Below are positions 1-10,572 of a stretch of 64,000 nucleotides of DNA, in pieces (position 1 is the stretch's first letter; each line of letters starts with the position of its first letter). The DNA is from Symsagittifera roscoffensis (lineage: Eukaryota > Xenacoelomorpha > Acoela > Convolutidae). The notes beneath the pieces are model-generated. The model did not search any database, was not told the origin of the DNA, and worked only from the letters and a program-made list of their open reading frames with translations. The translations under genes and the position numbers were made by a program. The DNA lies in the NCBI RefSeq assembly GCF_963678635.1, contig NC_087071.1, positions 32,970,141-33,034,140 of the forward strand. The letters are read 5' to 3'.

Positions 1-180
1 TAATCTTCTAAGTGTTTGTGGCGTTATTACGGAAACTTATGGTAAATTTTTGAACACAGTATTGAATATTTGATGATGGGAACTTGAATTTTTTGCAGAA
101 CAATTTTAAGATTGAATAATCAAAATTAGACATAGTAAAATTGTACCCTTGGAACAATTTGGCAAACTGAATTGAATTAA
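1..180. other. 5' flank, probable host intron
   Basis: AT-rich sequence with no convincing coding frame. It runs up to the in-frame TAA at 178-180 that bounds the host coding segment starting at 181. A weak acceptor-like CTCGCAAG sits at about 185-192. I see no promoter, RNA gene or named repeat here. Confidence 0.4.
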
Positions 181-246
181 GATGCTCGCAAGCCACCCTT
201 CCCCCCTTTCCCCACGATCTCGGTACGCTACTGGTTACCACCAATT
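181..246 (+). pseudogene. Host exon, left half, interrupted by the retroelement
   Basis: This GC-richer stretch is open for 22 codons and is proline-rich (PPFPPFPTISVRYW). It ends exactly at the left LTR. When the AATT target duplication is counted once, the same frame continues at 19,106 and runs to the TAA at 19,343-19,345. The two halves therefore look like one host exon split by the insertion. The true 5' edge is uncertain; the AAG at 190-192 could be the acceptor. The protein is not recognised. If the gene is functional, this haplotype should be disrupted. Confidence 0.5.
243..246. repeat. Target-site duplication AATT (left)
   Basis: AATT directly precedes the left LTR and is repeated at 19,102-19,105 directly after the right LTR. 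A 4-bp duplication is usual for Gypsy/Metaviridae integrases. Confidence 0.85.
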
Positions 247-654
247 TGGAACCTGATCTAAACTATATTTTATGATTGGATAAATTAAATGTTTTACCAA
301 TGTAAAGTATTTAATATTAACCAATCATGATCCATCTAACTAACAACCCACTTATTTGTAAGTGCTGAAGTTACTTGTAATTTCAGCACCAGAGAGATTT
401 GAATTTAACTTAGAAATTAGTTGGACTCTCCCGAGCACTTCAGCAGCCGCAATAAACCAGTATACCCTAGATCTATTGAGCCTAGCAGAGACTAGTTAAA
501 CAACCTGAGACTAGATAGTATAAGAGTAAGATTAGGATCGGTATTAGACTAAGAAGTTGCACGAATCTATCCGGCCGAAAATAAGATAGCGTGACGAGCA
601 GACGGTGTACCCTATCCGAAATTACTCTATGAGTTACACTTCGGTCCTAACTCA
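247..654 (+). repeat. 5' LTR (408 bp, TG...CA)
   Basis: The LTR starts TGGAACC and ends AACTCA, and by eye it is identical over all 408 bp to 18,694-19,101, which implies very recent insertion. It holds an 8-bp inverted repeat with CCAAT boxes (272-279 and 321-328) around an AT-rich TATA-like TATTTAATA (308-316). A second perfect 8-bp hairpin lies at 362-369/382-389, and an AATAAA polyadenylation signal at 451-456. A terminal stem at 631-636/648-653 carries CUUCGG in its loop and sits at the very 3' edge of the LTR. The U3/R/U5 borders cannot be placed without transcript data. Confidence 0.95.
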
Positions 655-1907
655 TCTGGTGCGACCATAAGTCTCGAACAAGACCTTACTAGATTAGAAT
701 TAACCAAAAATAGATTAGAAATTAGACAAAAACATTTACAAAATGTTATACGACAATAATTTAATTGAAATGTCTCTCCGACTCAATAGATCAGAGCCAA
801 TATTCCGAACCATAATAGAACTACCCGGAATTGGAAGAAGACCTCGAACCAAAGACGACATACGACAAAGTAGAAACTTGCCGTATAGTTATATGATAGT
901 TCGGCAAAAGCCAGAACAAACTTTTATATTTCGAATACTACTTGCAATGAATTTAGATTTCCATTTGCAAACATAAAACCTTGAAGTTACTCTTCAAAAT
1001 CATTTAAGGCGCTAAACAAAATTAATATTATACAATAACGATTGATAAAAAGATCTAAGATCGTTTCCCTAAAACTCTGCAGTATTATACAAAACATGTT
1101 TGAAAAATATTTATTGGAAAACAAAAATAAAAATTAGTAGCATGACAATAAATGGTTAGTAATCATAAATCATCCTGTTGTTCCAGCTTCATCATCTAAA
1201 ACATAACAGCAATCATCAACTCACTAACATCATAAAACACTAAATCTTTCCTTTACACACATTTAAAACTTTATTAAAACTTAAATTCACTTAATTTTAA
1301 AACCAGATCATCAAGGCTTATCCTTGGATCTTAAATCATTTTCTACTTAATTAAATTTTAAATTTGATCATCAAGGCTTATCCTTGGATCAAACAGAACA
1401 ACTTTGTTCTCCCCCACCCACTTAATTAGTGTCTAACGACCTCAAACGTCGATTCACTACCCAACCCTTTCTAAAGACCCAAGACTAATAGAAATTTTTA
1501 AAACAAAACTAATCATTCAAATTAGGATAAACAGTGAAGAACTTCGGTTATTCATCCTTCACTTGACCCCCCCTCTTACCAGACCCAGGATAAATCTTAG
1601 ACTTCGTAAGTTTAAAATAGTATCTAACGAACTACTCGCGTTCTAATTATACCTGAACCTTGTGGATCGATTTACTATTCTCCAACCCTTGAACACAATC
1701 ACTACCCCTAAGTAAGATTAAGTAAGTTAACACCTTAGCTTATACTAGTCACGAGAAAGTAAAAATCATTCTTCGGAATCGATATACTTTTCTCTCCAAC
1801 CCTGAACAAATAGACCCAGGTTAAGCTAACCAAAAAATCGTAAGAACTAACAGTTTAAGAAAATAGAAATCATTTAACAACCCTTTGCATCCGTCATTCT
1901 AAACCTT
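655..1907 (+). other. Long structured leader of the retroelement
   Basis: This 1.25-kb leader precedes the first substantial ORF. It contains a 60-bp period duplication in which a 25-nt quasi-palindrome (GATC...AAGG...CCTT...GATC) occurs at 1306-1330 and 1366-1390. Two hairpins capped by C(UUCG)G tetraloops lie at about 1533-1563 and 1753-1794. A small ORF of 77 codons (743-976) has no recognisable domain and is probably an upstream ORF. A consensus-like donor GTAAGT is at 1606. Packaging, dimerisation or internal initiation are possible roles, but none is shown. Confidence 0.6.
657..671 (+). other. Primer-binding-site candidate
   Basis: TGGTGCGACCATAAG begins 2 nt after the 5' LTR. The TGG pairs with a tRNA 3' CCA, as expected for minus-strand priming. 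I could not assign the tRNA species from memory. Confidence 0.7.
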
Positions 1908-2375
1908 ATGTCATTTAAAAACCAAGGAAATAAACAAACAATCATTTTACACAATTGTGAAATAGATAACAAAAAATACGACCTTGTAATCACACCTCAT
2001 ACACAAACAGTTGGATACATTCGAACAAAACGACAAACACTAAAGAGAAAAATAATAACTAAACAAAGACAAATAACACGAAAAAGATTTTCAAAAAATC
2101 GAAACGCATTTTCAGAATCAGAAACCAACAGTTTAGACGAACTTTACAAACTAAAAGAATCAATAGATAAAAATTGCCCACTTCACGATCAATTATATTT
2201 CTCTGACTCAGAAACAACTTCAAATTCATCACAAAGAGGAAAAAGAAGAATAAAAAAGCAGTACAAACACAAACCAGTACATTTATACAATTGGAATCAA
2301 CCAATTCGACACATTAATAATTACATATTAACAGTAATCGAACGAAAAAATGAGTTCAACGCACACCCCAGGTGA
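1908..2375 (+). CDS. Basic accessory ORF upstream of gag (155 aa)
   Basis: The ORF starts at ATG 1908 and overlaps the gag start by 26 nt in another frame. The protein is very basic, with two Arg/Lys clusters: about residues 42-64 (for example KRQTLKRK and TRKRFSKNR) and a second near residues 110-118 (RGKRRIKK). Between them is an acidic/Ser-rich stretch (FSDSET). Arginine-rich patches like these are typical of RNA-binding regulators such as retroviral Rev or Tat, but I see no homology and make no functional claim. Its last codons overlap a splice donor: the cut after 2371 falls inside the AGG codon before its TGA. Splicing would therefore replace its stop. It could alternatively be a leader peptide that tunes gag translation. 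Confidence 0.6.
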   Translation: MSFKNQGNKQTIILHNCEIDNKKYDLVITPHTQTVGYIRTKRQTLKRKIITKQRQITRKRFSKNRNAFSESETNSLDELYKLKESIDKNCPLHDQLYFSDSETTSNSSQRGKRRIKKQYKHKPVHLYNWNQPIRHINNYILTVIERKNEFNAHPR

Positions 2376-5300
2376 AGAAACTCCAGATGATGATGAAATC
2401 TTTCCTTTTATAGTAGACGCAGATACTGATAGAGGACAACACATATTTTGTCAAAATTTACTCGTAAATTTATTTGAACCCGGAATCAGTCCATGTAAAA
2501 CAGAGTTCCCCGATGTAAAAATCAAAAGACAAATCATAGATCACTACTTAAAAGATATATGCAACATAACACAACAGTATGGAATCTACTCCATAGAATT
2601 CACTTCCCCAAACCATAATAATAGAACATATACTATTCAAACAGACGATCTTGATTTAGAATTTTCAAAAGTTTTTTCAGAATATATAAAAAGCATCCAA
2701 TATCATAACTCACAAAGAGCAAACTCCATATTCACCAATGAAGTTTTCGCAATAATATATAGTTATATTTCGATATTAGAAAACGAAATCCCACTAACAA
2801 ATGTCTCACCGACAGAAACATCTAAACATTTGAAAGTACGACATGAAATTACACTACTCTCTAGTTATTTAAACATCATTAAAGAAAATTTCACGAAAGA
2901 TGACGTTTCACAACATACCAAACACGATCTACAAAAAATTTTAGCATGGTTCATAATAGATTATTTCACACACAATATTGATTTAATTGCACAAGCAAGA
3001 AAAAATTTTAGACCCCAAAATTCGAACGATGATACCGCTATCACAGAACAATCAGATTATGTTTGGGACCCCGAATGGTCTCATCACGCATTTATAAGCT
3101 TTCCACAATCAATCTCAAGTCAAGCAATAGGTACAATATCTTACATAAGAGATTATGTAAGAGTAATACCATTAACAATTGATGCAACACCATTAAACTA
3201 TAATACATTTTTACCCGATACACAAAATAATAGTTTAAACTCGACAGTCATACACAACGAAAACCTCAATGGAACTAGGAATCTTACTCAACAAGATATC
3301 CAGACACCATCACACTTCATAAATGAAGAAATTGTACACACAACAACTACACAACAAAGTATTTCACCAATACGCCCAAATTTAACAACACCAAGAAATA
3401 CAAACCCTTCACAAACACAGGTAACCTTACAATCAACCGTTAAACCTTCGGTTGCTCCAAAATATTCCCATATGGATTACCAAACATACAGACCCATGAC
3501 AATACCATCAAAAACACGCAAAACATTCACTAAAAACAACTTTGCAGACCATAATTATAATTATACACATCCATCAAAAACAAATTATCAACCACAAAGG
3601 AATTTTAATCAATATACAAAACCTCGAAACTGGGATAACCCAACGGCCCAATATAATTCCAAAAATTTTCAACCAAATCCTCCACAGGATCGCAGTGAAA
3701 ATTACCCATTTTTTCAACAGAATAAAAATAAAAAACAAACATCTTATCAAATGGATTATTTATCCTCAGATGACGATTTCTTACAACCAGATATATTTGC
3801 ACCAAATACTCAAGAATATCGTAGACAAGGAATACAGAGAACACGTACAAATCATAGAAATTTTTCTCCACAATCAATAGATGCACAACATCAACAACCA
3901 ATTCAACAACAAAATCCAATTAATACACAATCTTTTCAACCAATTCAACAACAAAATCCAATGACTGCACACTCGTATCAAGCATCACAAATGCAAAATG
4001 AAATACCACTCCCATATTATCTCCAACAACATGAAATAACAAGAAAACAACTTTCAAATTTTTCTCAAATGCCAAATGCAGCAGAATCATTACAAATGAC
4101 AATGAATCCATACCTTATGGGTGGATCATCAATAACATCAAACAAACCTTTAATGGTTTTCACAGGAACAGACCCTGAATACTCTGTAGAAGATTATTTA
4201 AATGCAGTAACAGCAAACCTGATTTTAAATATTGGACCTGAACCAATAAATACGCCACTACATCAAAATTGGATACATCGACGCACAGCGTTAATACAAA
4301 CAACCTTAGATGGCGCAGCCCAAAAATGGTTTTCAATACTACCTCTAGAAATAAAATCAAACTGGAAAAGATTTACACAAGAATTTTCAAAAATGTTTGA
4401 CTCCGAAAGAAACAAACAACAACAAAGAGTTTTATGTAATGAAATTCGCAGATTACCAAACGAAACCATCAAGCAAATAGCAGTACGAATCGAAACACTA
4501 GTTCGAAAAGCATACTCACTAAATACACATGACTATAAAAACACAAAGATGACAGAAATCTTAATGATGACCTTAACACCACAATTAAGGAAAATAGCAA
4601 TAAAAAAGAGAGCATCCCATCCTTCTTCAATTCGAGAACCCGATTTAGATTTTCGAAAACTAGTAGACAAATTAGAACAAGCAGAAATCACGATGAAACT
4701 AGAAGAAACGGAAAATCTGAAATTACAATACGTTAACAGAATTGAAACGACTCCCACTAATATTAATAATATACAGGAATCAGAGACAGACCTCGTTGAA
4801 AAAATCACTGAAATACTCAATATCTACGAAAAGAACCCAAACTTTAAAGGCAAACCATCTTTCAAAAAATGGTGTAATTATTGCCGCCGATACGGACATA
4901 GTATTTCCGAATGTAGACAAAAACAGCAAGATAGTCAAAATAAACCTCAAAAATACAAAGAACCAAATAAATCATTCTATCAATATATGAAAAAAGATCA
5001 AAATCTACCAAACAAAAATGTATACAGCAACAACAGTTCAGGAAAACCACTTCCGAACAATACAAGTTATACAAGAAATCAATCCCCATATAACTCAAGT
5101 TATAGAGGAAGATCACCAGAACGAAGAAATACACAAAACTCATCACAAAATCACTACAATAGACCAAATAGTAGAAATAACTACTCCAGATCAAATTCAA
5201 ACACACAACGATTTGTTTCTAGATCTAATTCCCAATCAAGAAATAACTACTATCCAAACAACCAATCACGAAATTCATCATACAATAGGAATAGAAACTA

Positions 5301-8300
5301 CTCCTATAATAGAAATAGAAGTTATTCAAACAACCGAAACCAGAATTACCCGAACAATCGATCAAGGAATAACTCATATAATAGATCGAACTATAACAGA
5401 CCAAACAATAATTACCAAAACAGATCGCGAAATAATTCACAAAATCGACACCCAAGTTATAATAATCGTTATAGAAATTATTCCCAATCACCACACCGGA
5501 ATAATAATCACTATAATAACTCTAATAATCGTCATAGAAGCAGTACACCTAAACATCAAAGACAAATCAATCAAGTACAAGCTAACCCAGAAACAACATC
5601 AGACCCCCCAGGTATTGATGACACAGTAACTGATACGTTACAACTCAATCAAATAAACTGTACATCATCAGATTCAGAAAGTGATACTGAAAACACTCTT
5701 GCTATCAATATGATAAAAGTCGAAAATGACTATGAATCTGTCATATATGAACAACCCTTTCCATCACATATATATGAAAATCAATCAGAATTTCTTCAAA
5801 ATTATTACACTACACCCATAAATTCCACACCAACAACGCAAGAAACAAATGCAAAAAATACTACAGAACAACCCAATCAAAATGTCAAAACAAAATGCTT
5901 GAATACACACCACATCTACCAAAATATACAAAAAGAACAACCCAAAGAAAAAATCTGGACAATACCATTTCTCTTAGAAAGCCCAAGAAATAAAGAATTT
6001 CAACCACCAGACCTTGAAATAGATTTTTTAATTGATTCAGGAGCAGAATCAAACATAATAAACATCCCCACATGGAATGAAATAAAAACTTTACATCCAA
6101 AGCTAACACCTCTTGAAACCTCCAGCAAACTAGCAACAGCACAAGGATCAACATTGATAAACTACGGAAAAATCCAATTATTTCTCCTCCCTACCAGAAC
6201 AATGGAGCAAAGTAAAATTCTAAACAAGCCATTTAAACAAATATTCCATATCACTGATATTAAATATAATATCATTGGAATACCATTTATTTCAAAGTAT
6301 ATACCAACAATTAACATCCTAAATAGTAAAATATTAATCAAAGATAAATATACAAAAACAAAAGAAACATCCCTAACATTTTTTCAAAGATTAAACAAAC
6401 AACCACCATTCTTTTCAAAATTTTATCCAATATATAACCAACAAAGAAAACACCTGAAACCACTATCAGGAAACATATATAATTTTTCAATCAAACAAGT
6501 TCACCAATATGATAAAGAACAAAACAAACAAAAATTTTATATGTCAGATTTTGAATTCAAACCTATTCATAAATTTTTCAAAATCACAATCTCATCAATA
6601 AAATATTTGAAAAATTCGAATTCAGATATTATTTCCTTACATGTCTATAACAACACACCTTACCAAGTAACATTACCTTTAGGACTTTTAGGATATTGTG
6701 AAACCAACGCTACAATATCACCAATACATGAAAAAGCCTATCGCGTAAATAATATACTCCAATTACTAGATATTTGCCAATCTACAATTCTTAATGAAGA
6801 ATTATCTATAAATAATATAATAAGTAACGAAAACAGAAATACGGATTATTTCACAAAAACTCCATATTTCAAACCTACATTCAACATCAGTAACTACACA
6901 GAGGACCAACAAAAATTTTTAACAATGTTTAATTTCCAACATTCACAAATAACACAAGACGAATTCGAAAAGTTAGCCAAACAGCTAATTAAATATTCAT
7001 CAGTCTATGCAACATCAAAATTCGATGTTGGCAAAATCAGTTCATCACTACATCTCCCATTAAAACCAGACGCAGTTTTCAAAAAACAGAGAGCAAGTAA
7101 AGTACCAATTCACTTACATGATAAAGTAAACAGATTACTCGATATTTTAGAACAGTACAATATTATATCACCAGTTAATAAAGAAGAACAACCAAAAGGC
7201 AACACATTCATCAACCCCGTTATCATTCTAGCTAAAGGAGAATCATTAAAAATCGTTCTCGATGCTAGATACCTCAATTCACTTATAGATGAATCAAAAT
7301 GTAATTGGCCCATTGAACCAATACAAGTTATTTTAACAAAAATAAACGGCAAATACTTTACAACCGCCGATATGAATAGTGCATACAATCAAATGCCACT
7401 AGATGAACAATCACGACGTTTAACACAATTTGTTATCGGAAACCAACAATACGAATTTAACCGCTTATTCTATGGAATATCCATAGGACCAGCAGCATTT
7501 TCAGCTTTTATGAGCAAAATTTTTAGACCACTAATACTCAAGAAAAACGCAATCACCTATTTAGACGATGTTTTTATGCAATCACAAACAAAAGACGAGA
7601 TGTTCAATGTTTTAGAAAAATATCACCAAATACTTCAGAACGAAAATCTGAAGGCCGCCCCCGATAAATCACACTTCTTTTTGACAAGAGTTAAATTCTT
7701 AGGACATAACAGAGAAAGAAAAACAATAACTCCACTGAAATCACGCATTGACGCTATTCAAAAACTTCAACCACCAACAAATAAAAAGAAAATCCAAGAA
7801 TTCCTTGGAATGTTAAACTTTTTAAGTAAATATGTTTATAAAATGCAATTATATCTACGACCATTTTACAATATCCTTAGACAACAAAATAATTTTGAAT
7901 GGAATACAGAACATCAAGCACGATTCGAAGAAATAAAGAAACTTTTAACCGAACAAATTTCAAATACAATCCCAGACCCTGATCAACCATTTTATGCAAT
8001 GTGCGATGCTTCGAACTTTGGCATCGGCGCAGCACTATTACAATCACATAATGGTACAAATAAAATGAACCTCATATCAGCAAATTCTCGATTATTCACT
8101 CAAGCAGAGCTACGACTCTCAACTCTAATGAGAGAATGCACAGCCATAATATATACACTGACAGAATATGAATTTCTGATACTTGGATCAAAACATCCAA
8201 CAGTTCTATTCACAGACCACAAACCAATCATTTTTCTTTTCACACAGAAATCTAACCCAAACCACCGAGTTTACAGATTTCAACTAATTCTAATGAAATT

Positions 8301-10572
8301 TCCAAACTTACATATAGTTTGGACTGCAGGAAAAAATCTTGCATTACCAGACACCTTAAGTCGAAATACACCACCTGAATTACTTACACGAAAAACAACA
8401 GTTGAAATACCCAAAAATATAAAATTCTACCTTGCAGAAAACGAAACAACACCTCGATTAGAATGCAAATATGCAGTAAAAACTGATATTGAACAATCAC
8501 AAATAAATAATTTACAACATTTCCCACTTTATTTAGATTGTCAAAATAATCATTATGAAGTTGATTTACTTGGAATATCAACCTTCAAACCAATCCCATA
8601 TTCTCAATGGATAAAAAATAACACCCAACAAAAACGAACAAAACAACACCTACCTAAAAAAGACCATTTTCCACTAATTGAAAAAGAAGATTTAACTGAT
8701 AAAATAAATTTATCAGGACCACAAACAAATGATTCAAAATACACAATAAATCAAGTTTTTGACCTCCATGACCCACTTGATACAATACCCTTATCTAAAT
8801 TAGAAATCGAAAACATTTTTCTCCCCCCAACAGAAACAATTACAATTTCAACACTGAAACAATATCAAAACCTTGACCCAGTAATTAGACAACTGAAATC
8901 ATGGCACAAATATAAAACTAAACCTATCAAAGCAGATTCAACCATTCTAGGAAACAAAACACTCCTCCGATACTTTCGCAAATTTAACAACACAACAATT
9001 AACGAAAACACAGACCTTTTAGAGTATAACATGAATGAATCTACAGTTCCATGTCTCCCTTTAAGTATGATTCTTATAGCTTTTAATATTTCACATACAC
9101 AAAATATTAAAGGACACTCTGGATCAGAAAAAACATATTCAAACTTTATACAAAATTTTTACTTCCCAAATGCACCAATTTGGATAAAAGTACTATGCAA
9201 TGACTGTATAGTATGTCAACTAAATAAACCTTACCCAAATCAAAAACAAATAGCACAAAAACAAGATTTTAAAGGACAAAGTTTGTACTTTAATCATCGT
9301 ATCTCATTTGATACTAAAGGACCAATTTCACCCTCATCAGAAGGAAACTCCTACATTATGGTAATTGTTGACGCATTTACACATTATGTAGCACTTAACC
9401 CAGTACCACATTGTAACGCTTATTACGCTTACACAACACTTTATGAACACTGGATAGCAAAATTCGGACTACCAGAAATTTTAGTTACAGACAACGGTAC
9501 AGAATTCATAAATAATGAAATTATCACACTATGTCATTTATATAACATTAAACACAAACCACGTACATCTCATGCACCTTGGACAAACGGCTTAGTCGAA
9601 GGTATGAACCGTTCATTACAAGAATATCTTAGATGTATCATCAACGGAAATGATACAAAATATACCGAATGGTCAGCAGATGTAAAATTATTTCCCTTAG
9701 CATATAATTCACAAATTACGACAACTTTAGGAATGTCACCATACGAAATGGTTTTTAACCAAAAGCCACGCAAACCAATAATGTTTACAGCAAATTCTCA
9801 TAAAAACGCACAAGGTTATTGTCAACCAAATAAAGACTCAATTTGTTATAACCTCCCATTACATACACACGATGAAGATCATTTTCATCACCCACAAATT
9901 CTTAAATTAGCCTCCGGTACACACACCGAATGGATTTTAAATAGAGATAAGAAACACAATGAAATTTACCAAAAAATAACGAAAAAGTTATTACAAAGAC
10001 AAAACATAAATGACCAAATCAATTCACGTTTTACACCAGCTTCCGATTTAAAAATTGGAACATTTGTTTTAATACCTAATTTTAATACTCAAAAAGGAAT
10101 TTCTAAAAAATTACAACCCCTCCGAAAAGGACCCTACCAAATAATTGCAAAACCCACTGATGTCACATATAAAATTACCGACTCAAACAAAAAAGAAATC
10201 GTTCAGCACCGAAACAACCTATTACCTTATTACCCAAAAGAATACGCACTCCGCGAATTAACTCAATTATATTCTTTCACAGGATTAAAAATCATTCAAA
10301 ACGAACCACATCTGAAAAACACAGAACAAAATGATAACCCCACCGAAAATCAAAACACAAAACCAACCGCCACCAAAAACAATACACAAAACCATAAAGA
10401 ATCTCCAAAACCAAGAAAAAATAGAAAAATGACAGAACAAATAATACCCCAAGAAGAAATAGACAAATCTGAACATAGAAAAACAACAAGACTCCGAAAT
10501 CAACCACGTAAAAACTACAAAATGTTCATCCCCCAATCTAAAATATTAAAAAAAGTAGAATTTAAAAAGTAA
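2350..10572 (+). CDS. gag-pol: Gag-Pol polyprotein, single 2,740-aa frame
   Basis: One frame runs from ATG 2350 to TAA 10,570-10,572 with no gag/pol frameshift or stop. A retrotransposon Gag domain spans residues about 598-754. A CCHC zinc knuckle has C842, C845, H850 and C855, followed by an Arg/Asn/Ser/Tyr-rich low-complexity tract at about 900-1070. The aspartic protease has the D1229-SGA motif, with an IIGIPF stretch near 1308. The reverse transcriptase has YLDD at 1737-1740, preceded by FNRLFYGISIGPAAF. RNase H candidates are D1886, E1929 and D1956, ending at ALPDTLSR near 2000. The integrase zinc finger has H2249 (or H2256), C2286 and C2289, and the DD35E catalytic triad is D2321, D2381 and E2417. 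A GPY/F module lies at about 2592, with a basic tail. The Gag part before residue 598 is long and not recognised. All key catalytic residues are present. Confidence 0.96.
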   Translation: MSSTHTPGEETPDDDEIFPFIVDADTDRGQHIFCQNLLVNLFEPGISPCKTEFPDVKIKRQIIDHYLKDICNITQQYGIYSIEFTSPNHNNRTYTIQTDDLDLEFSKVFSEYIKSIQYHNSQRANSIFTNEVFAIIYSYISILENEIPLTNVSPTETSKHLKVRHEITLLSSYLNIIKENFTKDDVSQHTKHDLQKILAWFIIDYFTHNIDLIAQARKNFRPQNSNDDTAITEQSDYVWDPEWSHHAFISFPQSISSQAIGTISYIRDYVRVIPLTIDATPLNYNTFLPDTQNNSLNSTVIHNENLNGTRNLTQQDIQTPSHFINEEIVHTTTTQQSISPIRPNLTTPRNTNPSQTQVTLQSTVKPSVAPKYSHMDYQTYRPMTIPSKTRKTFTKNNFADHNYNYTHPSKTNYQPQRNFNQYTKPRNWDNPTAQYNSKNFQPNPPQDRSENYPFFQQNKNKKQTSYQMDYLSSDDDFLQPDIFAPNTQEYRRQGIQRTRTNHRNFSPQSIDAQHQQPIQQQNPINTQSFQPIQQQNPMTAHSYQASQMQNEIPLPYYLQQHEITRKQLSNFSQMPNAAESLQMTMNPYLMGGSSITSNKPLMVFTGTDPEYSVEDYLNAVTANLILNIGPEPINTPLHQNWIHRRTALIQTTLDGAAQKWFSILPLEIKSNWKRFTQEFSKMFDSERNKQQQRVLCNEIRRLPNETIKQIAVRIETLVRKAYSLNTHDYKNTKMTEILMMTLTPQLRKIAIKKRASHPSSIREPDLDFRKLVDKLEQAEITMKLEETENLKLQYVNRIETTPTNINNIQESETDLVEKITEILNIYEKNPNFKGKPSFKKWCNYCRRYGHSISECRQKQQDSQNKPQKYKEPNKSFYQYMKKDQNLPNKNVYSNNSSGKPLPNNTSYTRNQSPYNSSYRGRSPERRNTQNSSQNHYNRPNSRNNYSRSNSNTQRFVSRSNSQSRNNYYPNNQSRNSSYNRNRNYSYNRNRSYSNNRNQNYPNNRSRNNSYNRSNYNRPNNNYQNRSRNNSQNRHPSYNNRYRNYSQSPHRNNNHYNNSNNRHRSSTPKHQRQINQVQANPETTSDPPGIDDTVTDTLQLNQINCTSSDSESDTENTLAINMIKVENDYESVIYEQPFPSHIYENQSEFLQNYYTTPINSTPTTQETNAKNTTEQPNQNVKTKCLNTHHIYQNIQKEQPKEKIWTIPFLLESPRNKEFQPPDLEIDFLIDSGAESNIINIPTWNEIKTLHPKLTPLETSSKLATAQGSTLINYGKIQLFLLPTRTMEQSKILNKPFKQIFHITDIKYNIIGIPFISKYIPTINILNSKILIKDKYTKTKETSLTFFQRLNKQPPFFSKFYPIYNQQRKHLKPLSGNIYNFSIKQVHQYDKEQNKQKFYMSDFEFKPIHKFFKITISSIKYLKNSNSDIISLHVYNNTPYQVTLPLGLLGYCETNATISPIHEKAYRVNNILQLLDICQSTILNEELSINNIISNENRNTDYFTKTPYFKPTFNISNYTEDQQKFLTMFNFQHSQITQDEFEKLAKQLIKYSSVYATSKFDVGKISSSLHLPLKPDAVFKKQRASKVPIHLHDKVNRLLDILEQYNIISPVNKEEQPKGNTFINPVIILAKGESLKIVLDARYLNSLIDESKCNWPIEPIQVILTKINGKYFTTADMNSAYNQMPLDEQSRRLTQFVIGNQQYEFNRLFYGISIGPAAFSAFMSKIFRPLILKKNAITYLDDVFMQSQTKDEMFNVLEKYHQILQNENLKAAPDKSHFFLTRVKFLGHNRERKTITPLKSRIDAIQKLQPPTNKKKIQEFLGMLNFLSKYVYKMQLYLRPFYNILRQQNNFEWNTEHQARFEEIKKLLTEQISNTIPDPDQPFYAMCDASNFGIGAALLQSHNGTNKMNLISANSRLFTQAELRLSTLMRECTAIIYTLTEYEFLILGSKHPTVLFTDHKPIIFLFTQKSNPNHRVYRFQLILMKFPNLHIVWTAGKNLALPDTLSRNTPPELLTRKTTVEIPKNIKFYLAENETTPRLECKYAVKTDIEQSQINNLQHFPLYLDCQNNHYEVDLLGISTFKPIPYSQWIKNNTQQKRTKQHLPKKDHFPLIEKEDLTDKINLSGPQTNDSKYTINQVFDLHDPLDTIPLSKLEIENIFLPPTETITISTLKQYQNLDPVIRQLKSWHKYKTKPIKADSTILGNKTLLRYFRKFNNTTINENTDLLEYNMNESTVPCLPLSMILIAFNISHTQNIKGHSGSEKTYSNFIQNFYFPNAPIWIKVLCNDCIVCQLNKPYPNQKQIAQKQDFKGQSLYFNHRISFDTKGPISPSSEGNSYIMVIVDAFTHYVALNPVPHCNAYYAYTTLYEHWIAKFGLPEILVTDNGTEFINNEIITLCHLYNIKHKPRTSHAPWTNGLVEGMNRSLQEYLRCIINGNDTKYTEWSADVKLFPLAYNSQITTTLGMSPYEMVFNQKPRKPIMFTANSHKNAQGYCQPNKDSICYNLPLHTHDEDHFHHPQILKLASGTHTEWILNRDKKHNEIYQKITKKLLQRQNINDQINSRFTPASDLKIGTFVLIPNFNTQKGISKKLQPLRKGPYQIIAKPTDVTYKITDSNKKEIVQHRNNLLPYYPKEYALRELTQLYSFTGLKIIQNEPHLKNTEQNDNPTENQNTKPTATKNNTQNHKESPKPRKNRKMTEQIIPQEEIDKSEHRKTTRLRNQPRKNYKMFIPQSKILKKVEFKK
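2366..2377 (+). promoter_or_regulatory. Candidate splice donor at gag codon 8
   Basis: CCCCAG|GTGAAG, cut after 2371. It lies in the ORF1/gag overlap and leaves one base of gag codon 8 (phase 1) or two bases of the last ORF1 codon. A phase-1 acceptor with a good pyrimidine tract, TTTCTTTTCAAG (cut after 11,726), lies in the AUG-less ORF. Avian alpharetroviruses make Env from the Gag AUG this way; use here is inferred. Confidence 0.5.

Noticed and set aside
657-685. Primer-binding site extended over a whole tRNA T-arm
   Set aside because: The reverse complement contains GTTCGA, but the T-stem does not pair and the acceptor register is off by one.
743-976. 77-codon ORF in the retroelement leader
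   Set aside because: No domain and a random-looking composition; kept only as a possible upstream ORF.
2059-10536. Many ORFs of 60-115 codons on the minus strand and in other frames inside gag-pol
   Set aside because: They are shadows of the strongly A-rich gag-pol frame, are Phe/Leu/Val-rich, and have no independent signals.
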